Position numbers and translations under genes: made by a program
The notes under the pieces: generated by a model
Databases searched by the model: none
Seen by the model: the letters and a program-made list of their open reading frames with translations, nothing else
Told to the model about the DNA's origin: nothing
Part shown: positions 12,389 through 27,209 of the stretch, in pieces
Numbering within the stretch: the first letter of the stretch is position 1
Layout of the letters: each line of letters opens with the position of its first letter
From: Rusavskia elegans
Lineage: Eukaryota > Ascomycota > Lecanoromycetes > Teloschistales > Teloschistaceae
Length of the DNA stretch: 64,000 nucleotides
Assembly (NCBI GenBank): GCA_011316305.1
Contig: SAUG01000030.1
Span: forward strand, 496,001 to 560,000
Reading direction: 5' to 3'

Positions 12389-15306
12389 GGATTTATTTAT
12401 ATATACTATATAATATATATTTAACGTTTATAAATACTATTAATACTAGTAATATTATCCGTATTTTTAGAAATACTATTTATTTTAATAAAATTTTTTT
12501 ATTAAAAGTATTTACTAAATAAAAACCGTTTTTTTACTAATTATATCTTATATATTCAGATACGATAGAAATAAACCGGTTTATTAATTAGATTTTAATC
12601 AATTACGATAGCGATAGACGAGCTATTTCTATCTTTTAATAATAGTACTATCTTTTTCGAGTATTAATTTATCGAGTTTATAGATAGAACCGGTTCTAGA
12701 TATATTGTTAATTAGTATTAGAATATACTAGATTTATTAAACTTCGTATATAATAATTATAGTAACTCTAGACCTTTTAAAATCGAAGTAGATAATATTA
12801 TAGACGCTAAAATAAAATTATTTTTCCGGCTATCCCGATCGCCTAAATAGCCCGATAAATAGTTAAATAGTAGAGCTATAGCGCGAGCTACTATTAAACG
12901 TTTTAGAAAAAGTATAGCTAAATTCCGAAATAATCCTATATATATATATAAGCCTTCGTAAATTATCGAGCCTTTTTTAAAAGTAAAGAAAAGGAAGATA
13001 CGATCGATAAAGTTCTAGTAGATCTTTTTACTTTATTTAAAACGGGTATAAGCCGGAAACTAAATATAGCGCGAAATAATAGCTCTAATTCTATAATAAT
13101 ATAAATTTTTAAAAAGTTAAAAGAATAGAATATCGTAATCTAGATAAAATTTATAGAATTTCGCTAATAAAGTTAATAAAGAAAGAAAATATCCTTACTA
13201 CCGCCTAAACTTTCTACGTTTTTTACTAGAACCGATAAATACGAAAAATTTGTAGTAGACAATATTAGCTATTTCTATTTCTTCTATAATAATAAATCCG
13301 TCGAAACCGGGCTTTATATCGAATATATAAGTAAAAATACCTATTTTTATAACGTTTATATTTTTACTAATCGAGTTAAAAATATCGCTAGATTAAATAG
13401 TAAGATTAAGGAAAATCTATAGATATATCTTCGCAGTAAAACTTTATAATAGTATTCTAATAAACTCTCGAATATAGAAAAAGAATATTAAATAAAGATT
13501 TTCGATATATAAATTAATACTTTAATTATTCGCTTTAAACTATCTATAAAAAAAGGAATACGTATCCTAAATAAAAAAAAGTATACTATTAAAAATATAA
13601 GCCGCTATTATAAACTTCGCGAATATAGTTAAACAAGACTTTAAACTATAAAAATTATTAAAATAACTAATATTCGATATATTATTATATAGATATAAAT
13701 AGGTCTCGCTATTCCTTTTTATACTATCTTTATTTTAAACTAATAGAAAAAACTATTATTAATACGTTCTTTCGATTAATAGATAATTATAAATTCGAAA
13801 TCTAGATTATAGAAAAAGATTACTTCCGGTAATTCCGGAAAATATTTTTTAATAACTCTAGCTATTAATAAATAGAAAATTTATTTCTATTCCGGTTTTA
13901 ACCGATACTAGAAAATATAATATACTAATCAATATTTAGTTCCGGCTTTTCCGGATATAAATATTAGCGTTTTACGGTTTAGTAGACTTTTTAGTCTTTC
14001 TAGAGATATTAGCTTCCTTTTATTAAAAGAGATCTACTAGAAACGCTTTCTATTTAAAATAACGCGAATTCTTTTCGTTTAATATTTATAAATAGATTAG
14101 GAAATCTATAAAGGAATTTTTTTTTAATATAATAAAATTCTACGCTAGCGTATAGTAATAGACTTTAGAGATCTTATAATAACTAATTTTAAGGAAAATT
14201 CTATTTCGGTTTAAATTTCTAACGTTTAGCGCCGCTAGTTCTATTTTAATAAATTTATTAAACAGAAGTTTATAAAGATATATACGGCGAAGATTATTCT
14301 ACTATAGAGGAAGTTTACGTCTAATATACCGAATAGGATTCCGTCTATAGATATTATAGTAATAGATCCGCCGAACCTTATAATAAAGAGATTAAATACT
14401 ATAATAGGGTTTATAAAAAGTCAAAATATAAAGAAATTAGCTAGAACTTTATTAATATTAGATCGAAAGTTTTATATTCGTATTAGAAATATATTACTTT
14501 ATTCGAGTTATATAAAAAATTATTTAAATATTTTAAAACCGTTTACTAGAATATAGAAGGTAATAAAGCCGAAATATAAATATTTATCGCCGATAAATAA
14601 TCTTCTAGTAAAAAAATATTTCTATATCTCGTATAATTATTTTAAATAGCGAATAGGTTATAGAAACGGATTTAGCTTTTAAACGTTTCTATTACGCCGT
14701 ATTTCTATTAATTTTCTATCCGGATATATCCGACGCTAAAAACGTATATACTAATTTAAAATATATAATATTAATAGCCGATAGAAAATTTATTCTAGAA
14801 GATATTAAAATTAAAAAACTATTAAAAAAGATTCCTATTTATAACGTAAACGAATAAATCTATCGAACCGATAAATTCGCTATTTTTACTTTCTATCTAA
14901 AAAGCGAGTTAACTATAATAGAATTTATATAGGAAATCTATATTATTAAAAATCTGTAAATAAATTTACTATTAGATATAGATATTTTAATTCCGGAAGA
15001 AATAATTTTAGATTATTAAAAATAGCAGATTATTATCGGCAGCTATAAAAATTTTAAAATTAATTTTAATTTCTATATCAGTATAAAATCTAAATTTAGG
15101 TATATTATTGGAATCTAAAGTAATATTATATTAAAATCTAATAAAGTAATACGAGTTTTAATATAATATCGAAATAATATTTCCGGAAACCGTAATTTCT
15201 TTTTCGAATCTAAATTAAAATTAACGCTAAAAATAAATTTTAGTATTAATAGTAGCGCTTTTATCTATATAGTCGATATTTTCTTTAATTTCGTAAACGT
15301 CTATAA

Positions 15307-18300
15307 TAGATTGGCCGTCGGATCGAGTTTCGAATCTAGATTAACTAACCCGATCCGATCTAAATCGGATTAAAAAAGAATCGAATCCGGGTTCCCGGAT
15401 TTAACCCGTTAAAACTACTAAAATCTTTTTTTCTATATAGAAAATCTCTATTTTTACTATATATTTATATTAATACTTTAGATACTATTTAGATAGACGT
15501 CGATTCTTTATTACTAAATAGTAAATAATATTTTAATTAATATTTATATATCTATATTAGTTTTTTATATTACTTTATTATTTAAATATAAATCGTATTA
15601 ATCCTAAATCTTTAAAATTAATATAAAATATCTAATCTTTCTACGCCTAGTAAAATCTTTTTTAATAAGTCTTTTCTATATAAAATCTTTTCTAACTAAT
15701 CTAAAAATTAGACGGTAAACCGATCTATAAATATTATACTATTGAAATTTAATTAATTATTTAGAAAATAAAAATAGATTATTTAAGATATAGCTAATAA
15801 AATTCGAACCGACTATCTAATATTAGTTTTTTAAAATAATAATAGATATATTTAATAGGATCTAGATTATTATAAAGAGTTCGAATATTAGTAGTCTAGT
15901 ATTTCTATAGCTATCGGTATTAAAGATAAATTTAATAGAAAATTAGTTAATTCTTTTTAATTAAAAAAAACTATAGAATATATATAATCGAAATAATAGT
16001 ATAAATTCTACTAGATAGCTTTAATAATAGATAGTTTACCTAAAATTATATATAAAAACTATTTTAAGATTTTCGACTATTTTATAGCCTTTAGTTCTTC
16101 TAATATATCTACTGTAAAAAAATACTTTAGTACTATTGTTTACTAAAAAACTAAACGACGTAATTTATAGTTTTTTATTGAATTAATACTTATCCGCGTA
16201 AGTAGTTAATAGTAATATAAAGAGATAATATAAAGCTTATTTTAATTATAGAAAAAAAGCTATATTAAATTTAAATCTACTTTCGACTAAACTATATAAA
16301 ATAAATATTTATATAAAACTTTTTTAGATCTAAATCTACTAATTCGGACTATCGAAAATAAAAGATTTAAACTACTACTATAAATATTTTATCTAGATAT
16401 ATAATTTATCAGCCGTATATAAATTATATAGATAGTTTTTAATAATTATAATACTATCCGCGCGTGAATTAAATCTAATTTAAAAACTTTAGAATATATT
16501 TCCTTTATACTAGATATTTAGTTAAATCTATAAAAAATCGCATATTTAAAAGTACTCGTATACTAGATTAATACTTATTTTTAATTTTAAAAATATCTAA
16601 CTAAATTTATATTCTTTTTTATTAATTATTCTAGCCGTTTATAGTACTAGAAACTATTAAAGCTTTTAGAATTTTTCTAGTTTAAACCGAAGCTTTTAGG
16701 TATTATTACTAATAATACAAGTTCTAATAATATATTAAAAAAAAGTTTAAAAAGACTTTTACTTGGTTCGATAGTCGATAAAATCGAGTTTAAAATTCCT
16801 TACCTTATCTAGTTTATATAATTAATCTAGGAGTCTAAAATTTTATTAAAACTATTAGATTATAAATAATTAGCGATAATTTTATCTAAAAATTAAATAA
16901 GAAGTAAGTTAAAGCTATTAGTACTAGCCTATTTAATATTATAAAAAAGATAATATATATAGATAATATAAATTTAGAAATTTTAAAACTAATATTTATT
17001 TAAGGTTCGTACTATTATAGTCTATATTTCTACTTCCTTTTAATATAAATTTCTCTTTAAAAAAATCTAGAAAAAGGTCGATTCTAATTTCTAATCTAGA
17101 AATATAATTTAGAATATTCGTATTTAATAGAATTTAATATATTTTATAATTCGTCGGATATATTAATTATATTATTTTATTAATAAATTTATAGAAAAAA
17201 ATTCGTAAAATCTATAAATATAAAGGATTACCTTTAATATAAATAAATAGTAATCTTTTCTCTTTATAGATAGTATATTACAGCCGTTCTATAAAATTAC
17301 TTTATTAGTTTTAAAAACTATAGATATTAGAGTTTATTTAATTTTCCGATTATATAGTACTATTTTCGATTATTTTATTAAAATAGAAAGAATAGTTCGA
17401 TTATTAAATTATATTAATAAAAAAATAATACTAATAGTTTATAATAATACTATAATAAAGTTTACGAAATACTATTTTTATATTAAAAGTAAAAGTAAAT
17501 TAATTTATTATATTATAAATATTCTGGATATTATAATAAAATTTTACCTTTATTAAAACTAAAATAAAAAAGATAATAATAAAAAAATAGAAGATTTTTT
17601 AAAATATAAAAATAGATATCGGAATAATTTTAAAGAATATTTTACTAAATACTATAGAAAGACTATTAATTTATTAAAATCTAAAATCCGTTATATAGAG
17701 AAAAATAAGATAATATAAAAAAATAATATATTATAACTTTATTATTTAATCTAAAGTCTATTTTATCTATTTTAAATAATATTTTTCGATAATTCTAACG
17801 TCTTTAAATAGCTATTTCCGAAGTTAATCGATATTTTCGCGTTAATACTACTAAAAAGAATCTAAATTAGATATTTTAGAAAAATAATATTTCGAACTTT
17901 TTAAAACTAATATAGATAGTTTATAATATTTTTATTTATCTAATATTCTCGATAGAAATAGAGCGGATTTTTAGTTTTATAAAAAAGATTTATCGATAGG
18001 ATTAAACCTAAATAATTCTAGAATATATAGAGTAAATAATAATAATTAAATACTATAACTGTACTATAGATTTAGAAATAAAAGAAACTTTAAAGAAATT
18101 ATAGGATATATATAATCGGATAGAACTAGAAAATAAAATTCTATCTAGAAAATAGAATTTTTTTATAAAAAAATTTAGAAATATTTTAGATAAATTAATC
18201 TAAATACTTTTTAGCGTAGAAAATAAATATCTATTTTTAATATTTAGACTAATTTATCTATTTAAATATTTAATTCTAAAATTTCGATTTTAATAAATAG

Positions 18301-21193
18301 AAAAATATTAAAAAAATTAAAAAATTTAAAGATTTACTATATTAAATAGAAGTTTTATATTTTAGTAAAGTTTATTATATAGTAGATGATTTAAATATAG
18401 TTAAAATCTTTCTAGAATATATCGAATAGATTAGTATAATAATAATTATTAATTATATTTTTTTAATAGATTTATATAAAATACTTTTATAAAATTTTAA
18501 ATAAAATTTCGAAACTTAATTTAATTATATAGATATAATTTTTTATATTCTAAATAAAAATATTTCGCTAAAAATTAAAGTAAAGATAATTATAAAAGAA
18601 ATAATTAACTTTTAATTAAATAAAAAATCAAAAAAGTTTATAATAAAAAGATTTATAATTAAAATCTTAAATATTTAATTTCTTATTTTCTATTATTAAA
18701 CTTTTATTATTAAATCTACTATATAGATATTAGATTTACTCTATATTAGAGCCTCGGTCTTTTTATATATATTTTAGGATAAAAATAGAATTTAAATTAG
18801 TTTAATAATTAAAATATATTAATTTAAAGATTTTAAATTTATATTTTTATATTTAAATATTTTATTTAGATAAAATTAGTTCTTTTACTAATAATATAGT
18901 AATATATCGAAGTAATATATTTATCTAAATCTACTATTTCTAGATATAAATAACTAGTTAAAGAGTTTAAAAATTTCTTTTATATTTTTATCTTTATCGT
19001 TTTCGGTTTCTATTTCTGTTTTCTTTTTTATATTTCTTCTTTTTTCTATATTTTTATTTTTATCTTTATTCTAATTAAAGTTAATACTTTTAACTAATTT
19101 TTTATTATTTTTAAATTTAGTATTATCTTATATAGAGAAGTACTTTTCTACTATCTAATTCTTTTTATTAACTTTAATAATCTTATCGCTATTTTTATCC
19201 TTTTTTTTATAGAAAGATTTAATATATTTATTAGCCGTATTTTCGCTATAACCAAATTCTTTAGTAAACCCCGTTTATTTTTTTAGGAGGTCTAGAATTC
19301 TAGCGGATTAAAGCTTCTAAAAACCGGTATAATAAATTATTTATTATTAGATAAAATTAATAATTAAGGCTATATACTTCGTTAAAATTATTTTATTTAA
19401 ACTATTAAAAATAATATTAGGTTAGAAAAAATATTAGAAATAAATATTTCTATACTAGATAGTTCTACTTATAATTAATATATTACTTTAATATATTATT
19501 TTATTCTATTTCTATTTTATCTATTTAATAGTTATTATCTTTTCCGTATTTTCTATAAAAGTTTTAATATATAAATCGTTTTCGTAATATAAAATTAAAT
19601 AAAAATTAATATTTAGTATAGTATATATTATTCTATTATATTACTATAAATTCTTTTCTCGATTCTATAATCTATTTTCTAATTTTTTATATTCTATTCT
19701 AATACGGCCTTTATTTCTATATCTATATTTTTTTAAAAATCTTTTTCTTTAAATTTTTTAAAATATTTATATATCGTAATACGGTCTATCTTCTATTTTT
19801 TATAGAATTTATATTTAGTATTAAACTACTTTTTACCGCGTTTATAATTTACGTCTAATTTAGATTTTATAAAAATTAGTTTTAATTTAGATATAGTAGA
19901 TAGTATACTAAATAATATAATAGAATAATATAATTAGTAGCTATAGAATTATCTAAAGATTCTATATATTATAGTAGAAAAATACGCTAGAAGTTTATAG
20001 AAATATATAAATTTACTTAAAATTTTAACCTTTTAGCTATAATATAGCCGACGATTATTTAAATAACTTTATTTTACTTCTAATTATCTATTCTTTAATA
20101 ATTAACTACTATAATAAAATATTAATATACTATATACCGTATCGTATTATATTTTATTCTATTATTAGTTTTTTATTCCTTTTATTTATTATAGTATAAT
20201 ATTATATATTTACGAATCTAAATAGAAATAATATATTAAAGTAATATAATTAATCGTATAATAATATTTAAATTAATCTAGATTAAAAATTAATTCCGTT
20301 CTATAGAAATATAGTAAAGACTTAAAAAAGTAGAATCGGAAAAAAGTAAAGAAAAAAGTAAAATTTTTTTTATAATACTATAGTATTGATAATATTCTAG
20401 AATAATATATTCTAAATAATCTAATTAATAATCTTTTAAAAAAAACGTAAATAGAAATCTAGAACCGTCGCTTTTTAAAAAATCTATAGATACTAGAAAG
20501 GCTTCGAATTTTTTATTTCTAAAATATTTTTTACTAGATTATATTGTAAAATCTTTACCGATATTACTACTATAAATATAAATAGAAAAATCGATAGAAT
20601 ATAAAATATAGCGTTAGTAATTCTATAGAATATAATAAAAGAATATATAATTACTTTCCTAATAAATAAATATATTATTTTACTATATTATTATTTATAT
20701 CCGACTATATTTATTTTTTATAGATTATTAACTAGCTATAATCTATATTAAATATATTACTATATAGTAGAAATATACCTAATTTATTAAAAAGTTAATA
20801 TAGAATCTAGAAATATAGCCGGAAATATAACGATAGCTAGTTAATAATAAATTCTAAAAAATTAAAAATTCTAGAAAAAAAATATACGTCTATAGAATTA
20901 TTTAAAAAAAGATAATATTATTTATATAATATTAGTATATAAACTAATATAAAATAGAATATATTACTATTTATATTATTTATAATTACTTTTATATTTA
21001 ATTTTCTAATATAATTATAAATCGAGTCGGATTAGATTTCTATCGAATTCTATTTTATAATCCGATCCGACTTTCGGTTCTAATATTAGAATTTAATTCG
21101 ATTTATTTAGCGGGTCGAATTAGTTCGACCTATTAAAACTCGGATCGGATATCCGACAGTTCGATAGAAACCCGATTCGAAATAGCCAGACTA
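15307..21193 (+). mobile_element. hAT-like DNA transposon, copy 1 (5887 bp)
   Basis: Starts TAGATTGGCCGTCGG and ends GCCAGACTA, so the ends are inverted copies of TAG(A/T)CTGGC. It is flanked by 8-bp TSDs GTCTATAA (15299-15306) and GTTTATAA (21194-21201) that differ by one RIP-type transition. 8-bp TSD with TAG/CAG ends is typical of hAT. Both ends carry dense subterminal TCGGATCGA/CCGATCCGA motifs. It interrupts Gypsy A between its gag and RT regions. Two reading regions seem present: one in the left half (about 15.9-18.8 kb), and one read from the opposite strand (about 18.9-20.0 kb) encoding a lysine-rich tail. No intact transposase, and I could not place the hAT catalytic residues, so the superfamily rests on the ends and TSD. 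Confidence 0.85.
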
Positions 21194-21201
21194 GTTTATA
21201 A

Positions 21202-24200
21202 CGTAAACTATTTACTAGTAGTTTTATTTAAACGAACCCGGTTTAAAGAAATTATCGAAAATCGGTATAAAAAAATACTATACCGCTACTTTTAATATAA
21301 TTCCGTTTACTATAAAATTAACCTGGAATACTATTAAATATATCGTTAAAAAATTAACGAAGAAAATAGCTATTAGAACGACTATATTATTTATCGCTAC
21401 CGTTATTATATAAAATAATACCGTATATTATCTAAAATTCTTTAATATAATTAATACGCGGAATATTCTAACGAATTAAAACGTTTTCTATCCGGCTAAT
21501 AAGATAAATTTTAATAAAAATTTAGCGAGATTTAGCGCGAATTTAATTAAAAATATCGAATTTACTAAATTAGCTTTCTTTATTATATCTATAGATTCTA
21601 AATTAGAATACCGTCTATCTAATAGTTTTACGGTTTACGGTAAACTATTAGTAGCGTAATAACTAGCCGCCGTTACTAAAAAATACTAAGATATATTTAC
21701 CGATTAGAAAGCTATAGTAGATATTTTTAAAAAGGAATAGATACTAATATTTCTAAAGGAAATAACGAAGTCTACGTTTTTAAAAGTTTATAATCTAAAT
21801 TATATAGACCGTATTAAATTTAATAAAATCTTCAATAAATTCTATAAATAAAATAAAATAAAATATTCCGAATAGCTAACGCTTTTTATATATTTTATTT
21901 TTATAGTATCGAAGACTTTCTTTAATAGTATAAAAAAGGGACGAATAGTAGTTAATATCCGAAACTTTAATATTATTACGGAAACGGATAGTTATTTCTT
22001 TTTACTATAAACGGATATTATCGCATTAATATTAGAATATTTCTATATTTCTATTATTAACGCTATAGAATAGGTTTATTAGTTTAGAATCTAATATCGT
22101 AATCGTTATAAACTTATCATTGTTTTTTATCGCGGATAGAAATAAATTTCGGTAGTATTTATAGAATATAAAAGTTTACCGCCGTATATATAGCGTTAGA
22201 CCGATAAACTATTTCAACTATTTAAAGATATTGCTAAAATCTATATAGATAATATTATTATATTTTCGTATCGTTTAAAAGAATATTTAGAATATTTAAA
22301 TCAAATTTTCGTTTTATTCCGAGAAAAACGAATTAGCTTAATATTTTCTAAATTATTTATAGGATATTTTTTAGTTCGTTTATTTAGATAACGCGTTAAT
22401 ATACTAGAAATAACTACTTTAAAAAATAAAATTAAAACTATTTCGGAAAAAACTTTTCCTAAATATCTATAGGATCTAAAAACCTATTTTAAAATAACTA
22501 GCTGGCTATATTATATAATCGTAGGATATTTATAACTCGCCGAGCCTTTATAGAAAAAAAAGACTCTATTTATAAAAAGATTCGGATAAAGCTTTAAAAG
22601 ATTTAAATATAAACTTTAATTAACGAAATTAAAGTTTAATTCTATTTTAAAGAAAAAAGAATTATTTCGGGTACTATAAATAGCGTTCGAATTATTAATC
22701 TTTTTCTATTATTTTAATTCTATAAAGAAATTCTATATCGATCTAGATATATTAAAATGATTCGACTTAATAGTAATTATTTACTATTTTAAAAGAAACC
22801 CCGATAAAAATTTCCTATTTATTAAAATATAGCTAATAATATTTCTAAATAAATATTTTAATAACGTCGAATAGAATTATTAGTCTATCGAATTAAAGGT
22901 CGCTAGAATTATTTAAATAATAAAAAAAGCGCGCTATTTTATCGATTTATTATTAAAACTACTAGTAATTATATATACTTTTTACTCGATAGTAGTTCCG
23001 ATTATAAAATAGACTTCGCTTAAAATAACGAGTACCGATAAACTAAATCTGAAACTTATTTATATATTATAGTATCTTTCGGCTTTTAATATTAAATTAT
23101 ACTATAAAGTAAATAAAACTAATATCGTTTCTAATATTTTATTATAATTTAAAGAAAAGGTTTTCTATACGTCGATTAAAAATAAAAAAGATATTCTAGA
23201 CGTATTATACGGAAATACTAAAATTAATAATAAAAAAAATATCTTCTAATACGTTTCGGATACTATTATATCTATATATTATATAACGCTCGTCGAAATA
23301 ATAAACGAATTTAAATAACGTATTAAAGAGAATTACGCTAATAATAAACGATAGACTAAAATTATTATAATATTATAAATCTAGAAACTAGATTTTAATA
23401 TTAAAGATAATAAATATTATATATTAGATATTAATTTCCGAATATATAATAAATTCTTTTACTACGTTTTTAAAAATAACCGAAATCGACTTTATATTCC
23501 GGATAAGCTTGTAGGTAAAATTATCAGCGAAGTTTATAATCGGTATTATTAAAGGTATTATTATATATATAAAGAATTTTATCTATTAATTTTTATTTAT
23601 AATATATATGAAAAAATAAAAGAATATATAGAATACTGTTAGTAATACTAGTTAAATTAAATATAGCGGTATAGGTTCTATAGTTTATTTAATTTAATTT
23701 CTCCGAAGATACTATTTTATATAATTACGATATATTTCGTATTTATATTATCTATAAAGTTTTCTATTAAAAACTATATACAAACGATTATATATAAATA
23801 TATTAAAAAGGTTCTACTAATTTCTAAATAATTTATTTATTCCGTAGTTAATTAGACGAATCTCGTTATTATTATTTTATTCGAATATAATTGGAAAATT
23901 CCTTTAGCTATTATTAGTAATAGAAATTATAAATTTATATTATCTTTCTAGCGCCAGATTTTCTAAAAGCTAGAAACGGAAATTCTAGTATTTATAATAT
24001 ATTATCTATAAACCGATAGATAATCGAATCGTATTAATTAAATAGTAGAAATTAATTTCTATTTCTAGTTTATAAAATATCCGAATAAAAATTAGATTAA
24101 AACTATTCCTTTTCTATAGTTAGTATTTAATAATATAACCAGCTTCGTTACTAGTATAGCCTCTAATAAACTAGTACTAGACTTTCGATTTAAAGATATA

Positions 24201-24760
24201 ATTAATATTTTATCGGACCTACTACCGGAAAATATAAAATATCTAAAACCTATTAAATATGTAAAAATAGAAAATATAATAGTTTTTAGTAGCGTTTTTT
24301 CTAAAATCCGTTATAATAATTTATATAAAGCCAGATTTTTTTAACTAGATAATAAAGTTTTTTTAAAACTTTACTACGGATATATATTACTAGATATTAC
24401 TAATCGAAAACTCTTATATTAATAAACGGGTCCGTTTAAAATAATTTATAAAATCGGGTACTTTATATATAAATTAGAGTTTTCTACTACTATAAAGATT
24501 TATTCTATTATTTCTATAATCTAATTAGAACCAACGCCTATCGGCGATAATTTTTTTAACCGGCTTCCGGTTAATAATAAATTTTCTGCTATCGAAATAG
24601 AATTTCCGGAAAAAGATCCTAACTAGTTCGAAGTAGAATAAATTGTAAATCGGCGAAAAATACGCCAGCGCTTCTAATATCTAGTTAAATAGAAAGGTTA
24701 AAGGCCGTAGTATAATAGCTAGTATAGGTTATAAAATTTAACGTACTATATAGATTTGAT
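21202..24760 (+). pseudogene. Gypsy A pol relic: RT, RNase H, integrase, chromodomain
   Basis: Plus-strand remnants in the order expected of Ty3/Gypsy Pol. RT carries KIYIDNIIIFS followed by LKEYLEYLNQIF (22239 onward). An RNase H-like block resembles FYIDLDILK-FDLIVIYYFK (about 22.72 kb), then IDLLLKLLVIIYT. The integrase contains EYIEYC, KNYIQTIIYKYIKK and the LVLDFRFKDIINILSDLLPENI block. The tail is chromodomain-like. Stops at expected Gln codons (TAA/TAG) and D-to-N, H-to-Y and C-to-Y changes are what CpA-directed RIP produces. Non-functional. Confidence 0.8.
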
Positions 24761-25270
24761 TAATAAATACAATAAACGTTTTCTTTTTCTATTTAGATTT
24801 CGTTATTAGTAACGATTTAATTATACCCTAGCGGTATTATAGTAACCGGAGCTTTAAATATCCGTGCCGCTAACAGATCTTCTACGCCGTTCCGGATTAA
24901 ATTTAAAACGTTTATAAATTATTATACTTTATCGGCGCTTTATATATTCGATCTAGTATAATTATAATTTTTTTATATTCGGTAAAATACTACTATCATC
25001 TATTAGATTCTAATTCGAAGATTCTATTACTAGACGTTATAATATAGTAGTAGTACGTATCGCCTCTATTTAAATAATAACGAAATTAGCTCGGCCGTTT
25101 TATTAGCCGCTCTTTATTATTTAGAGGTTCTAGTATAGCCCGGGTTCGATTTCTAGTAGCGCTATTTCCTTTTTAACCTTTTAACGTCTTTATTTTTAAC
25201 GTTTTTTTAGTTTTTAAATATTTAATACGAGCGTATCGAAAACGATACTATTTTTTCGTTTTATAGTATT

Positions 25271-25274
25271 TATT
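25271..25274 (+). repeat. First 4 bp of Gypsy A 3' LTR, left of element B
   Basis: TATT here plus 33998-34234 together make 241 bp and match the 5' LTR base for base in layout. Element B therefore inserted four bases into the 3' LTR. Confidence 0.7.
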
Positions 25275-25279
25275 ATTAA

Positions 25280-25461
25280 TATTATGGAACAAGTTTTTAT
25301 AAAGCCGAATAATATATAATAAATTGCCCGATTAGATATAGTACGGCTCGCTAGATTAGATAGCGATTTTGGTACGTATCTTTTATACCCGTAGACTTTC
25401 TCTATAGAATAATTAACTTCGATAACTTTAATTATTATCCATATTTGATTTCGTTATAATA
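25280..25461 (+). repeat. 5' LTR of element B (182 bp)
   Basis: Begins TATTATGGAACAAG and ends GTTATAATA. It matches 33816-33997 over the full 182 bp (shared GCCGAATAATATATAATAAA, TACGGCTCGCTAGATTAGAT), with mostly RIP-type differences. Confidence 0.85.
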
Positions 25462-25463
25462 AA

Positions 25464-25476
25464 TAGTAGTAATAAA
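25464..25476 (+). other. Primer-binding site of element B
   Basis: TAGTAGTAATAAA, two bases after the LTR, identical in sequence and spacing to that of Gypsy A (12376). Confidence 0.55.
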
Positions 25477-27209
25477 AGTATTTTGATTATTCTACGTTAT
25501 TATACGTAGGATTATTTTAATTCTATACTAGCGAGTATAATCTTCCGAACTTTCCGGAAGCTCGATTTATTTCTAACTACTTTCTAGTAAATATAAACTA
25601 ATTTCGCTAGAATTAAGTAAAGGTTAATCGCTTTTACTTTATTTTATTTTATTTTACTCGCTTTACGAATCTATATTACTATAGCTAGTAATATAGAAAA
25701 CTTAGTATTAAGTTTCGGTAAATTTAATATAGAAGATAATAATCTTATCGGTATTAGAAACGAGCCTTCTAGTAGCTTCGTTAATTAACGAACTAGAAGC
25801 TTTAAAAGGAGGCTACGTGAATCGCTTTTTACTAGATTATAAACCACGGCAGAAAACGTTTAGAAAAACGTTAGCGAAATCTAAATCTAGGTTAACGATA
25901 CTAGTAATATTATTGATAAAGAGTTTAAAAAAAGCTATAAACAATTCGGCGAGTTTAAATTATCTATAGACGAGATTAAACTCTTTTTTTAAATTTAAAC
26001 TAAGGAGAAACTAGATATTTTACTATTAAATTCGTTCGTTAAATTTCTAAAATTTCTTTCTAGCGAGGTTTTATTACGTAAATTATCTTGTAAAAGCTTA
26101 CCTATTCGCTCCGATTACGGTAGTACTAACGGTAGTACTAACGGTAGCGGAATTCGAGACTTTATTAAAGCGGTTAAAAATAAAAAATAGAAAGATAAAT
26201 TTAAAATATCCGAAATCGGCTATTTCGATTTTTACCTATTATAATCTACGTATAGTAAAGAAGATTTCGTTATTATTAGAAATTATATTTGGTATCGCGA
26301 TATTTATCTTTTTTTTAGCTAGATTAAAATCTTTATATAAACTTTAGAATTTTTATATATTTATAAATATTTCTATCTATATTTCCGAAAAATAGTTTAA
26401 ATCTAATATATTATAGAAATCGATAACGTCTATCGTATAGTATTTTAAAGTAGCGAAAGTTTTTAAATATAGGAGAAATTATTTATTTAACGCTTTAAAA
26501 TACGTACGTCTGACGCTATTAATTTTCTAAAGGCCGACGAATTTATAATCGATAATATACGCTAATAATAATTCGTTTCTAATTATATATAATTAGTAGT
26601 ACGTTATACCCGTAATATAGAATTTAAAGACGAATACTAATAAATTTTCTAGATTTAAAACTATTTTATACTAAGTTTATAGCGTGATATCGATAAATCT
26701 TCGGAGAAATCGACCCTTCTATTATTATCCAATAGCTGGAAGCTAAAAAAACGGCTTGGAATAGATTTTATATACTAAAGCTGCCTAAAAATATATAACA
26801 GCGTTAGTAAAATAACTAGATCTTTTTTCGGCAAAATAGCTATAGATAGTAGTAGTAATTCTACGGGAATTAACTTTAATATTAGTTGTAGTAACAGGTA
26901 TTTCGTAATTAGATAAAACTTCGCTAGTAAAATCAGGCCTAGCAGTAAAGATTATTTTAACGGTTTTTTTATTAGTTTTTCTAATAGTTTTTTAAATAAT
27001 AATCTATTTAGCGCCGTATTAAAGCTTCGTTACGTAATAACTAGGGCTTTAAACTGAATCCAAATTATAATTAACAGGCTAACGCTAATTTTGGCAGTAC
27101 GAACGAAAAAGATACCTATATATTCGTTAGAAATACCGGAGATAACGATGTTTATAATAATAGCTTCTACGGAAAAGAGTTCCTTTTAGAAATTTGTCTA
27201 ATATATAGC